DNA of 64,000 bases from Bacteroidales bacterium (GCA_017525245.1 JAFXTE010000061.1:1-64000), one strand, 5' to 3'; positions 45,037 through 53,282 are shown, numbered from the stretch's first letter. Notes: a model not told the origin generated them from the letters alone. Made by a program: numbers and translations.

Positions 45037-45159
45037 ATGAAAAAGTATCAAAAAGTTCAACGGTTAGCCTCAAGTGGCACTGCTAATTTCGCCAACTGCC
45101 ACGGGGACGAACAGACTCAAAGCTATTGTGGTTCAAAATTAAACTACAAAGCTTTCTAA
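45037..45159 (+). CDS. Putative radical-SAM-modified precursor peptide A
   Basis: The peptide has 40 residues. It starts MKKYQKVQRLASSGT, then ANFANCHGDE, and ends with SYCGSKLNYKAF. It shares with peptide B the whole leader (1-15), the FAxCHG word with C21, the YCG word with C31 and the NYKA end. It is followed by peptide B and then by a radical SAM/SPASM enzyme with an N-terminal PqqD-like recognition domain. This is the arrangement of a RiPP precursor: conserved leader, variable middle, conserved cysteines. Modification of the cysteines or of the aromatic residues (thioether or carbon-carbon link) is a prediction only. Confidence 0.72.
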   Translation: MKKYQKVQRLASSGTANFANCHGDEQTQSYCGSKLNYKAF

Positions 45160-45163
45160 CAAA

Positions 45164-45197
45164 AAGGAAGAAGCCGAAAATCCTTGAAGAGTAGGCA
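45164..45197 (+). promoter_or_regulatory. Repeated leader element, copy 3
   Basis: AAGGAAGAAGCCGAAAATCC followed by TTGAAGAGTAGGCA. It ends 23 bases before the second precursor peptide. Copies 2 and 3 are nearly identical because the whole element-plus-peptide unit is a tandem duplication. Confidence 0.65.
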
Positions 45198-45220
45198 CAA
45201 ATTTAAAACCTTAAAGTACT

Positions 45221-45340
45221 ATGAAAAAGTATCAAAAAGTACAGCGTCTGGCCTCAAGTGGCACTTCCAGTTTTGCCGCTTGCCATGGTGAGCATCCTCG
45301 CAATTATTGTGGACCGATGGAAAACTATAAGGCACGATAG
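45221..45340 (+). CDS. Putative radical-SAM-modified precursor peptide B
   Basis: The peptide has 39 residues. It starts MKKYQKVQRLASSGT, then SSFAACHGEHPRN, and ends with YCGPMENYKAR. It is 183 bases downstream of peptide A and clearly a duplicate: the leader codons are almost identical, while the region between the cysteines (C21 and C30) has diverged and is one residue shorter. The retention of the cysteines and YCG during this divergence argues that both are expressed and selected. A strong hairpin follows before the radical SAM gene. Confidence 0.72.
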   Translation: MKKYQKVQRLASSGTSSFAACHGEHPRNYCGPMENYKAR

Positions 45341-45347
45341 TATTCTT

Positions 45348-45382
45348 TGAAGACTGGTGGTAGATATTACCATCAGTCTTCA
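45348..45382 (+). promoter_or_regulatory. Hairpin between the precursor peptides and the radical SAM gene
   Basis: TGAAGACTGGTGGTA pairs with TACCATCAGTCTTCA (one G-U pair) around a five-base loop. There is no T run after it, so it is more likely an attenuator or an mRNA processing or stability site than a full terminator. Such a site would give more peptide than enzyme. Confidence 0.65.
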
Positions 45383-45410
45383 TTAAACGAAAAATTTAAT
45401 TGAATTAATT

Positions 45411-46862
45411 ATGTTAGTTTGTCAATCCAAAAACACGTTCATCAGAAATCATGGTGATTATGCATATATAATCAACCAGTTTACAAATTCCGATCTTGTA
45501 CTAAATGAGGCAGGTGCGGATTTTCTCAAAGAAATCAACAGAACTCCACAAGACACAGAAGCAATTATAAACCGACTCTTAACTCTTTATGGGGACACTG
45601 TTGATAAGATTGAACTGCAAGAAGATTTCGAGAGTTTTTGCTCGGAACTATCAGAACAACATTATTTAGTGCTTGGTGAGAGCAACGATGAGATTAAAAA
45701 GAAAGATGTTGACTTCAACTATGAGCTTCTAAATCTCCAACAGCCATCAACGGTAAGCATTATAAATGAACGAAAAGAAAAAAGCACTTCTGATTTTTGG
45801 ATTTCACGTGCTCAATCTGGTAATTATCAACTGAACGATATCCAATTTGAGTTAACGAGTTCTTGCAATGAGCGGTGCATTCATTGTTACATTCCCAATG
45901 CAAGGAAAAATGTCGGCCAAGATATGGATTATAAAGATTTCTGCTCCGTGATCGACCAATTTGTTGATATGGGCGGAATCCATGTCGGGCTTAGCGGAGG
46001 TGAGTGTTTAACTCATAAAGACATTTTTAAAATCATTGAATATTGCCGGGAAAAAGACCTTATAATTACCATTCTCAGTAATCTTATCGCCTTACAGGAT
46101 GAGCATATTCCTTTCTTGAAACAAGCAAACATCGCTCATATTCAAACCTCACTTTATAGTATGGATGAGGCCATACACGACAGAATCACAACAGTAAAAG
46201 GCTCTTGGAGAAAAACCAAAAGTGCAATTGAAAAATTGGTGGCAGCAAATATTCCTGTTCAAATATCTTGTCCTTTGATGAATGCAAACAAGAACAGCTT
46301 CGTTGATGTCTTAAAATATGCAGAATCTTTGCACACCATAGCGACAACCGACTATATCATTATGGCTGAAGCTGACTTTGATACGGGTAATCTTGCCCAC
46401 AGGCTATCAATTTGTGATGTAGAACGTGCAATGCACTCTGTTATGGAATACAATCTAAAAAAAGAAAAAAACGTCACGTACTCTCTATCGTCAAATAGCA
46501 CAAGCATTAGTGAAAGTATAGAGAAACAACCCGTATGTGGAGCCGCAATAAGTAGTATTTGCGTTTTATCTTCGGGCGATGTCTGTGCATGTCCTGGTTG
46601 GAATGATTTGGTCTGTGGCAATATTCACGAACAAACATTAAGGAACATTTGGGAAAACTCGGAACAGTTAAAGAGAATCCGGAATATTACCAAAGGAGAT
46701 TTCCCACAGTGTCTGGATTGTGAAGCACATGACTATTGCACTTTCTGTCTTGAGCGAAATTATAATGAAAACGGAGGAGACATGTTCAAGATAAACAAGC
46801 ATTTCTGCGATGTAGCATTCGCCAATAAGAAAGTGGTGGAAGAAATTCAAAGAGAGTTTTAA
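45411..46862 (+). CDS. Radical SAM/SPASM peptide maturase with N-terminal PqqD-like domain
   Basis: The protein has 483 residues. Residues 1-90 look like a PqqD-type peptide recognition domain (LVLNEAGADFLKEINRT, then EAIINRLLTLYGD). The radical SAM cluster is C152, C156 and C159 in CNERCIHCY. The C-terminal SPASM domain has CGAAISSIC, a DVCACPG word and CLDCEAHDYCTFC followed by a last HFC, which bind two more iron-sulfur clusters. Enzymes with this order modify short precursor peptides. It lies 70 bases after peptide B. No exporter or protease gene is recognisable beside it. Confidence 0.85.
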   Translation: MLVCQSKNTFIRNHGDYAYIINQFTNSDLVLNEAGADFLKEINRTPQDTEAIINRLLTLYGDTVDKIELQEDFESFCSELSEQHYLVLGESNDEIKKKDVDFNYELLNLQQPSTVSIINERKEKSTSDFWISRAQSGNYQLNDIQFELTSSCNERCIHCYIPNARKNVGQDMDYKDFCSVIDQFVDMGGIHVGLSGGECLTHKDIFKIIEYCREKDLIITILSNLIALQDEHIPFLKQANIAHIQTSLYSMDEAIHDRITTVKGSWRKTKSAIEKLVAANIPVQISCPLMNANKNSFVDVLKYAESLHTIATTDYIIMAEADFDTGNLAHRLSICDVERAMHSVMEYNLKKEKNVTYSLSSNSTSISESIEKQPVCGAAISSICVLSSGDVCACPGWNDLVCGNIHEQTLRNIWENSEQLKRIRNITKGDFPQCLDCEAHDYCTFCLERNYNENGGDMFKINKHFCDVAFANKKVVEEIQREF

Positions 46863-46874
46863 AAAAAACGTTTT

Positions 46875-47141
46875 ATGGAAGAATTATCAGAATTAGCAAA
46901 AACATTATTGATGGGATTGTATAACACCCGACCAGACAAAGATTACAAATTTTCAAGTATTAAAGAGATTTGTTCGGATACACCTTTAGGTATCACGGCA
47001 ATCACTGCATAAGAGTTGTTAAAAGCTGGTTTAATAAGATGTCAAGATGAGGCTTGCACATATGCGAATATAACAGAACAAGGAGTTGAGTATGTGGTAA
47101 AATATTTGCTTGTACAAGAAAATGAGCAAAACGTGAACTAA
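46875..47141 (+). pseudogene. Small winged-helix-like protein with an in-frame stop
   Basis: From ATG 46875 the frame encodes 45 residues (YKFSSIKEICSDTPLGITAI), then a TAA at 47010-47012, then continues without interruption for 42 more residues (ELLKAGLIRCQDEACTYANI) to a second TAA. The whole reads as one winged helix in which the stop replaces one codon. It starts 12 bases after the radical SAM gene and so may be a former regulator of the cluster. A sequencing error or stop-codon read-through are the alternatives. Confidence 0.6.
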
Positions 47142-47173
47142 AACGACATCCGTTCAATCACGATTCAAGTTAA

Positions 47174-47205
47174 AAGCGGAAGCCGAAAAGCTAATAGAGT
47201 AGGCA
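47174..47205 (+). promoter_or_regulatory. Repeated leader element, copy 4
   Basis: AAGCGGAAGCCGAAAAGCTA followed by ATAGAGTAGGCA (the first bases are offset by one from the coordinates). It ends 24 bases before the ATG at 47230. This copy is outside the peptide duplication, so its conservation is not simply due to copying of that unit. Confidence 0.6.
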
Positions 47206-47229
47206 TGATTAATCAAGTACTTAAAAATT

Positions 47230-47583
47230 ATGAATTTAAAGAAAGGGGATGTGGTTGTCTATAAGACTAACGAAGATGTGGACTTAACTGTTAGAAAAAT
47301 AGAAGGTGAAAAGGTTTCTTGTCTTCGTTTCGACAAGAACACTTTAAAACAAGAAATTTACAGTATTGGAGAGTTGTCATTGTCTCCGTATCAAGAAGCA
47401 AATATTACCATTGCCATTGACGATGAGGTACAGTTAAAATCAGGAGGACCAATGATGAAAGTAATCAAAGTCGATTCAAGCGAAGTTGTATGTGTATGGA
47501 AAGATGACAAAACAAACTTCAAGGAAACGTTTAATGATTATGAGTTGAAAGAGTATAAAAGTATCTATAATGGGCTTTTTTGA
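47230..47583 (+). CDS. DUF2158/YodC-like small protein
   Basis: The protein has 117 residues. The C-terminal half has the YodC pattern: VQLKSGGPMMKVIKV, then VVCVWKDDKTNFKETFNDYEL. The N-terminal half (GDVVVYKTNEDVDLTVRKIE) is a similar strand-rich repeat, so the protein may hold two such domains. The role of this family is unknown. It carries the repeated leader element and is followed by another member of the family. Confidence 0.65.
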   Translation: MNLKKGDVVVYKTNEDVDLTVRKIEGEKVSCLRFDKNTLKQEIYSIGELSLSPYQEANITIAIDDEVQLKSGGPMMKVIKVDSSEVVCVWKDDKTNFKETFNDYELKEYKSIYNGLF

Positions 47584-47652
47584 TATTCAAAACAAGTATT
47601 GATTGTAATAAATCAGAAAGCAATATTGTATCATTATTCATTTCCTATTACA

Positions 47653-47925
47653 ATGGGCCTTCTCTCTGACCTCCTCTTTCTAAATTTTATGAAACGTCGC
47701 GCCAAGCGCAAAGGGTGCGGCATCGGTGACATGGTGATGCTGAAAACCGGCGGGCCCGTCATGATGGTGGTAGATGTTGACCTTGAGGAGGCCGAATGCG
47801 AGTGGTTCTCCGAAAAGGATCAAAGGACACACCGCAAGTCGTTTATGTTTGAGATGCTCGTGAACGTAAACAATATTAATTCGAAAATACATCAAAAATT
47901 TATAAATCAAAAATCACTGAAATGA
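47653..47925 (+). CDS. DUF2158/YodC-like small protein, second copy
   Basis: The protein has 90 residues from the ATG at 47653. The pattern IGDMVMLKTGGPVMMVVDV then EAECEWFSEKDQRTHRKSF matches YodC closely. An upstream TTG start is possible but less likely. The central part is richer in G and C than its flanks. Its stop codon overlaps the start of the following lipoprotein gene (ATGA). Confidence 0.65.
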   Translation: MGLLSDLLFLNFMKRRAKRKGCGIGDMVMLKTGGPVMMVVDVDLEEAECEWFSEKDQRTHRKSFMFEMLVNVNNINSKIHQKFINQKSLK

Positions 47926-49100
47926 AAAAATCTTTGTTATTTACTACGATTTTGTTGTCTTTATGCCTCATTGTGGCCAGCTGCGAAAACAACGCAGAGG
48001 TGAAAGTCACCACATACGAGCCAACCAACATCACACCCAAGAGCGCAGAGTGTGGCGGTGACGTGGTGCTTAACGGGAACATCCCTTTAAGTGAATTAGG
48101 AGTCTGCTGGAGTACAAAACGCAATCCCACCCCGAATGACAATAAGATGTTTACAAGAGACTACCAGTATCCTTTCTCCTGTAAAATCACTCATCTCACG
48201 CCCGGCACCAAATATTATGTGCGCGCATACGTCATCCGGGGAAGTCGCGAGGCATACTATGGAAAGGAGATGTCATTTACAACTCCCGTCAACCCGAGCG
48301 GTGGTGTGATAGAGGGTTGTCTCAGCGGCAAGTTTTCTGTCGCGATGGGGGAACAGGTTTATTTCTCAAAAGGGAATCTGCAATTCCATCCTGTCCAGCG
48401 TAAATGGCGCTTCGCTGAGCATCAATGGGATATTGTCGGTGCTGAAAACGCCAACGTGTCTGAAAATTATAATGGTTGGTTGGACCTGATGGGTTGGGCC
48501 ACCAGTGGTTACAACAACTGCAACCCCTGGATGACCAGTTCATCATCGTTGGATTATGGGGAACTCTATGTTGATATTGCAGGAACCAATTACGATTGGG
48601 GCGTGTATAATGCCATAAGCAATGGCGGGAACCAAAAGGGGCTATGGCGTACACTGGAGTATTCAGAGCTGGTGTATCTCTTTGAGACTCGCCACACAGC
48701 ATCAGGCAGTCGCTTTGCTAAAGCCACGGTGAACGGTATTTACGGCGTCATCCTCCTTCCAGACGATTGGAATAATTCCTATTATTCGTTAACCCATGTG
48801 AACGACAACTCTGTCAACGGAGAATACACCTACAATGTGATCAGTTTGTCGGACTGGAATAACAAGTTGGAAAACCATGGTGCGGTGTTTTTGCCTGCCG
48901 GTGGTGATCGCATAGGCACTTCCATCCATTATTACAGCAATGGCATCCCCACAGCCGCCCAAGGTAATTACTGGACATCTTCCACACATAGCGGAGAACG
49001 CGCTTGGGCTTTATATTTCAGCGACCACTCCTGCTATTGGAACTATCCTGCTTATATCGGTCCCGCCAAGTCGGTCCGGCTAGTCAGGGATGTGGAATAA
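47922..49100 (+). CDS. Surface lipoprotein with a FISUMP/DUF1566-type domain
   Basis: The protein has 392 residues. The signal sequence ends in a lipobox (LIVASC, lipidated cysteine near residue 21). A fibronectin-like domain follows (about 25-125; GTKYYVRAYV), then a long C-terminal domain (135-392) with tryptophan- and tyrosine-rich words (WDIVGAEN, YWTSSTH, SVRLVRD). This C-terminal pattern is the FISUMP/DUF1566 type abundant in Bacteroidota and Fibrobacteres, in which the function is unknown but surface binding is suspected. It overlaps the gene before it by four bases. Confidence 0.78.
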   Translation: MKKSLLFTTILLSLCLIVASCENNAEVKVTTYEPTNITPKSAECGGDVVLNGNIPLSELGVCWSTKRNPTPNDNKMFTRDYQYPFSCKITHLTPGTKYYVRAYVIRGSREAYYGKEMSFTTPVNPSGGVIEGCLSGKFSVAMGEQVYFSKGNLQFHPVQRKWRFAEHQWDIVGAENANVSENYNGWLDLMGWATSGYNNCNPWMTSSSSLDYGELYVDIAGTNYDWGVYNAISNGGNQKGLWRTLEYSELVYLFETRHTASGSRFAKATVNGIYGVILLPDDWNNSYYSLTHVNDNSVNGEYTYNVISLSDWNNKLENHGAVFLPAGGDRIGTSIHYYSNGIPTAAQGNYWTSSTHSGERAWALYFSDHSCYWNYPAYIGPAKSVRLVRDVE

Positions 49101-49143
49101 CATGATTTTTTAAAGATTAGTACTAAACAAATATATCACAGTT

Positions 49144-49440
49144 ATGAGCTTTTATTCAGCAAAAACGGGTTTGGAAATACTAGTATGGTCTATGTTGAGC
49201 ATAGAACAAAATCATCGAATGAAATATGAGACAAAGAAAAGAGTCAATGACACGTTAGACATTCTGGAACGCGAGACTTTTTTAGGACCGGATTTTATCG
49301 CTGAAATATACAAATTTAGAAGATTGTTCCGCTCTTTGGAGCCTCTTGATACTATACAAGATGAGGATGAATATGAAATGATTAGTGATCAAATTAAGGA
49401 GTCCATGGACAAATGTTTAGCGATCTTGGCATGTTATTAA
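49144..49440 (+). CDS. Hypothetical protein, 98 residues
   Basis: It is not recognised. The sequence is helical and charged, with no signal peptide, and the frame is clean. It lies 43 bases after the lipoprotein gene and 19 bases before the next gene, on the same strand, in a run of small genes of unknown function (49144-51840). Confidence 0.5.
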   Translation: MSFYSAKTGLEILVWSMLSIEQNHRMKYETKKRVNDTLDILERETFLGPDFIAEIYKFRRLFRSLEPLDTIQDEDEYEMISDQIKESMDKCLAILACY

Positions 49441-49459
49441 CCAATATAATCGTATAATT

Positions 49460-49924
49460 ATGCAACCCCAAACCTACATCCAGTTATTAGAAATCCTCAC
49501 CTGTATGGGAGTGTACAATGCCAGAGTGTATAACTTCAAAGACAATCCTAAAGAGGTGGCCCAGTGTGCCGACGGCCTCAAGGAGATGGCGGAAGACTTG
49601 CAATTGCTTGGCTCCAAAACCTTCAACCCGTCACTGTGGCAAAAGTTCTGCAAAGAGTTACATGGCGACAAACCTGTATATATTGCCGCTTCTGAACTCC
49701 AATCGGAAGCGTGGCGGCAAATTTTGCAGTTGCTGCCCCGCATCGCCTCCACAGCAGCCTTGTTGGAGGAAAAATGTCACGATCCCGAAACGGTGGCCCA
49801 CATCACTGCCCGTGAACTCAAACCGCTCCTCAACCAATGCAACGAACTGCTCGATAGCGAGCGCACTGAAATCCGTGGAAAAAGGTTCCTTGAAAGGGTT
49901 ATGGAGAAGCTTGGACGAAAATAA
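49460..49924 (+). CDS. Hypothetical protein, 154 residues
   Basis: It is not recognised. The sequence is mostly helical and rich in leucine, glutamate and lysine, with two conserved-looking cysteines and no membrane segment. It is richer in G and C than its neighbours on both sides. It lies 8 bases before the next gene, so the two are probably co-transcribed. Confidence 0.5.
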   Translation: MQPQTYIQLLEILTCMGVYNARVYNFKDNPKEVAQCADGLKEMAEDLQLLGSKTFNPSLWQKFCKELHGDKPVYIAASELQSEAWRQILQLLPRIASTAALLEEKCHDPETVAHITARELKPLLNQCNELLDSERTEIRGKRFLERVMEKLGRK

Positions 49925-49932
49925 AGATAAAT

Positions 49933-50331
49933 ATGGAAGAAGAATACATTAAAATGATGGAAAGAACGGTCGATTTCATTAAGAAAGTGAAATTGACTGC
50001 GATAAATTATTGTAATCAAGTGTGCGTTTTTGAAAACAAATCTCCAAGATTGCTCGAAGAAATGCGCAATGATTATGAAGGATACTTGGAATGTATTGAT
50101 GGTCAAATACAACTGTTTAGGAAACACCATGTATGGATGTTCGCAGATTACACATTGGCAAGACGCTTTATTAATGTCTATTTTTCCGAAGTGGAGTCCT
50201 TGTTAGATGATCTTCACAGTATGGAACCATATTCCTCCTTGGTTTCAATTACATTAGAAGAATTGGCTTCAAAATTAGACAGTTGCAAAGATTATATACT
50301 CAGAAATGGAAACAGGAAGTTACCCTTTTAA
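49933..50331 (+). CDS. Hypothetical protein, 132 residues
   Basis: It is not recognised. A helical, charged protein with an aromatic centre (HHVWMFADYTLARRFINVYF). It is AT-rich and part of the run of small genes. It ends 21 bases before the gene at 50353. Confidence 0.5.
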   Translation: MEEEYIKMMERTVDFIKKVKLTAINYCNQVCVFENKSPRLLEEMRNDYEGYLECIDGQIQLFRKHHVWMFADYTLARRFINVYFSEVESLLDDLHSMEPYSSLVSITLEELASKLDSCKDYILRNGNRKLPF

Positions 50332-50352
50332 TCGCCCAAATATCGCAAAGCA

Positions 50353-50586
50353 ATGGACAAGGACTTCATAAAGACTATGCTCGCCCTGCATACCCTTGCT
50401 GCCAAGGAGACTTTCGGATCGGACGCTGTGGTGGCACTGAACGCCGGGGAGCCGGGCGTGTACGAGAACAACCCTACCATTATCGAATATGAGCAAAAAG
50501 GCTACAAATTCTGTGATGCCAACATGTTCGGCGAAGGGTTGGAAAGAATGGAAACGCTCACTTTCAGGAAAGTGAACGAAGGTTGA
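50353..50586 (+). CDS. Hypothetical protein, 77 residues
   Basis: It is not recognised. A small soluble protein with alternating helix and strand (IKTMLALHTLAAKETFG, then TIIEYEQKGYKFCDANMFGE). It lies in the same strand and run as the genes around it, 27 bases before the next. Confidence 0.5.
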   Translation: MDKDFIKTMLALHTLAAKETFGSDAVVALNAGEPGVYENNPTIIEYEQKGYKFCDANMFGEGLERMETLTFRKVNEG

Positions 50587-50613
50587 TAGGGTAAGTGTAT
50601 AATATCCAATAGA

Positions 50614-51546
50614 ATGTCGGAAAAGAAATGGAAGATAGACAGCCGGGTGCCGCACAAATATCGCGGCGGTCGCAGAGGAAAAGGCTCGGAGTTTCCGCGC
50701 CACGGCATGAATGAATATGAAGGAGAAAGGCTCTCTATGAGCAAACACAGGCTTTCCAAACACAAAACATTGAGCTACAACAAAGGTAATGGTTGGGCAT
50801 CGTTGCACGAAAAACATATAGAAGGACTTCTTAACAAGTACCTCAACAAGCCATTCGACAAGATGCTGAGCGAGTTTTACGCCAAAACCAAGTCGCTGCG
50901 CCAAAGCGGACGACAGCGTATATGGGACACCCCATCCTACTTCTCACATGATGTGGAAGGGTTCACACATCGTCGATTTGTGTCATGGGGTAAGAAAAAG
51001 TATTATGTCGATGACAACGGCATTCTCCGTCTAAAGGATAACCATGCCGACAGCACCCCGAAGACAAAATTGACCCGCAAACAGAAGGCCTATAACCGCC
51101 AAGTTCCAGTGCCCACATTCGGCTTGGAGGCTGACCAGTTCGCACAACTAAAGCAAAAGTACGACACCGCCGATCTGTTTGTGGGAGAATATTACGCGAT
51201 AGTGGATGGAGAGGTGTGCAAAGTGCCGATCTATACCTCGCCAACGACAGAAAAAGGTCTTGACTCGCCCGACAGAATTGCTGTGCAGGGATTTAATTTT
51301 GATGCAAGATTCAACCATGTTTTTGGGAATTACACGTATAAAAAGGAGAATAACTACAAAACCGAAATCCGTGAGAAATTGGAGGCTTTGAAGAGGGAAA
51401 ACAATATTGAAAATGAGGACGATGTGGCGCGCATGGAGCGTCGGCTCTGTTCCATGAAGGATTATTGGACAATGCACGGATGCATGGCTCTGGAGTTTTA
51501 TACAAAGAAAAGTGGCTATATGCGATCAAACAATCATAGAAATTAA
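50614..51546 (+). CDS. Hypothetical basic protein, 310 residues
   Basis: It is not recognised. It is strongly basic at the N-terminus (KWKIDSRVPHKYRGGRRGKG) and contains many histidine, tyrosine and lysine residues, which suggests nucleic acid contact. There is no signal peptide. It is the largest gene in the run of unknowns. A phage or toxin-like origin is possible but nothing in the sequence proves it. Confidence 0.55.
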   Translation: MSEKKWKIDSRVPHKYRGGRRGKGSEFPRHGMNEYEGERLSMSKHRLSKHKTLSYNKGNGWASLHEKHIEGLLNKYLNKPFDKMLSEFYAKTKSLRQSGRQRIWDTPSYFSHDVEGFTHRRFVSWGKKKYYVDDNGILRLKDNHADSTPKTKLTRKQKAYNRQVPVPTFGLEADQFAQLKQKYDTADLFVGEYYAIVDGEVCKVPIYTSPTTEKGLDSPDRIAVQGFNFDARFNHVFGNYTYKKENNYKTEIREKLEALKRENNIENEDDVARMERRLCSMKDYWTMHGCMALEFYTKKSGYMRSNNHRN

Positions 51547-51561
51547 TTAAATTCTTGTCCT

Positions 51562-51840
51562 ATGTACCGCCAATTCACCGCCTCCCGCGTTTCCGAAGCC
51601 AACGTGCTGTTCCCGCCCACCATCATATTCAACGATGAGGGCATCACCATCAAAACACCGGCGCTGCTGCACCACAACACCGACTTTATCCCCTACGAGG
51701 CGGTGTCGAGTGTGATGATCCATACCCCGCTCGCCGGCTTCTCCTCCATCACCTTCTACGCCTACGGCCGCGAGGTGCGCGTCCACGGCTTCCTGCAGCG
51801 CGAGGTGCGCGAGATGAAACGGCTGGTGGAGGAGAGGTGA
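51562..51840 (+). CDS. Hypothetical protein, 92 residues
   Basis: It is not recognised with confidence. It is a beta-strand-rich small protein (IIFNDEGITIKTPALL, then ITFYAYGREVRVHGF) with a C-terminal helix, which is the order of a bacterial PH-like domain. It is the last gene of the small-gene run and ends shortly before the thrC promoter. Confidence 0.5.
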   Translation: MYRQFTASRVSEANVLFPPTIIFNDEGITIKTPALLHHNTDFIPYEAVSSVMIHTPLAGFSSITFYAYGREVRVHGFLQREVREMKRLVEER

Positions 51841-51911
51841 AATTATGAGGAATACGGATACCTTTAGACAGGAACATTATTTTTCTTGCCATACTCATTC
51901 GGAATTTATTG

Positions 51912-51919
51912 TATTTTTG
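51912..51919 (+). promoter_or_regulatory. -7 promoter element for thrC
   Basis: TATTTTTG followed by CGGCC. It lies inside an open frame that could extend thrC to 51845, so the true start is the ATG at 51968. Confidence 0.65.
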
Positions 51920-51967
51920 CGGCCGCGAATCCATCATTCGCTTTGTCAAGAAAATAAATACTTTCTT

Positions 51968-53197
51968 ATGGAGAATAAATACAAATTGGTCTGCACGCAG
52001 TGCGGCGAAACAATTCCCGACTTTGCCACTTGGTTTTCGCAGAACCAGCAGTGCAAGTGCGGCTGCAAACGTGCCGATGTTGTCTATTCGGCTGATTATC
52101 ACAAGATAACGGAGCTGACGAAACCGGAGCATCATCCTGAGAACTTCTACCACTATTTCGACTTCCTGCCCGTGATGGACGAGAAGAACATCGTCTCTTT
52201 GGGCGAGGGTGCCATTCCGATTGAGGAGTGGGATTTCTTGGAGAAATACACTATGGAGAAATTTGGCGTTGATTGCAAGGTGATGGTCTATCGCAACGAC
52301 TTGAACGGCGGCAGCAACACCTTCAAGGACATTGCCGCTTCGTTGGCAGCTTCTTTGTTCAAGGAGAACGGCGTGAAGGAGTTCTGCGTGGCTTCCACGG
52401 GCAACACCGCCACGGCGTACGCCCGTTATTTGGCCGAGGCCGGCATCAAGTTCACTGTCTTCATGCCGCATGACGCTTGCCCCGATTCCGTTGCGGCTAT
52501 TCGCTCCTATGGCCAGAATGTGGTCGTGTGCGACGGCAACTACGGCGATGCCAAGAAGGAGGCCAACGACTTCCATGAGAAGAACCACGTGCTGATCTCC
52601 ACTGGCAATATCGACCCTATCCGTGTGGAGGCCAAAAAGACGATGGTCTTCGAGTACCTTCGTCAGCTGGGGAAGATGCCCGATGTGTATGTGCAGGCGG
52701 TTGCGGGAGGCACAGGTCCTATCGCCCTTGACAAGGGCATCCGCGACCTGCAGACCACCTTCCCGGAAACCAAGATGCCCCGTATGCTGCTGATCCAGCA
52801 GGACACCTGCGACCCGATGGTGCAGGGGTGGGAGAGTGCCGTGAAGGCCGGATTCCCGGAAGGTTACGAGAAGGACTATCCCGTCATCCCGAATCCGCAG
52901 ACCATGGTTTCCATCCTTTCCGCTGGCAATCCGGGTATGTATCCCATTGTTGCGCCCATCGTGCGCAAGAGCGGCGGCACGTTCCTGCGTGTGAAGGAGG
53001 TCGAGCTGGCGAAATACGGCAAAATCGTCAAGGACGAGCGCGGTATCTATTTCGGACCCGCCTCCGTTGTCTGTCTGGCCGGTTTCTACAAAGCCCTGGA
53101 GGAAGGACAGATCCGCAATGGCGAGACCGTGCTCCTCAACACCGGCGAAGGTGCGGCTCGAGCCAGCTTCTTCAAGAAGATGGTGGACGAGGCGTAA
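51968..53197 (+). CDS. thrC: Threonine synthase
   Basis: From ATG 51968 the protein has 409 residues. It converts O-phosphohomoserine to threonine with PLP. A zinc-ribbon-like N-terminus has C9, C12, C29, C31 and C33. The PLP lysine is K120 in SNTFKD, and the glycine-rich phosphate loop is ASTGNTATAYA. The length and the N-terminal cysteines fit the archaeal/plant-like threonine synthase group rather than the E. coli type. asd, another gene of the pathway, is in the window at 61923 but not linked. Confidence 0.85.
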   Translation: MENKYKLVCTQCGETIPDFATWFSQNQQCKCGCKRADVVYSADYHKITELTKPEHHPENFYHYFDFLPVMDEKNIVSLGEGAIPIEEWDFLEKYTMEKFGVDCKVMVYRNDLNGGSNTFKDIAASLAASLFKENGVKEFCVASTGNTATAYARYLAEAGIKFTVFMPHDACPDSVAAIRSYGQNVVVCDGNYGDAKKEANDFHEKNHVLISTGNIDPIRVEAKKTMVFEYLRQLGKMPDVYVQAVAGGTGPIALDKGIRDLQTTFPETKMPRMLLIQQDTCDPMVQGWESAVKAGFPEGYEKDYPVIPNPQTMVSILSAGNPGMYPIVAPIVRKSGGTFLRVKEVELAKYGKIVKDERGIYFGPASVVCLAGFYKALEEGQIRNGETVLLNTGEGAARASFFKKMVDEA

Positions 53198-53246
53198 GGG
53201 TGGGGGCGAATGGTTATTCGGCCCGATTCTATATGAATTGTTAAAT

Positions 53247-53280
53247 AAAAAAAGCGCTTCAAACGAAGCGCTTTTTTTTT
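53247..53280 (+). terminator. Bidirectional terminator between thrC and the PpiD-like gene
   Basis: The arms AAAAAAGCGCTTC and GAAGCGCTTTTTT flank a short AAAC loop, with a long T run. It serves two convergent genes. Confidence 0.9.
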
Positions 53281-53282
53281 AT

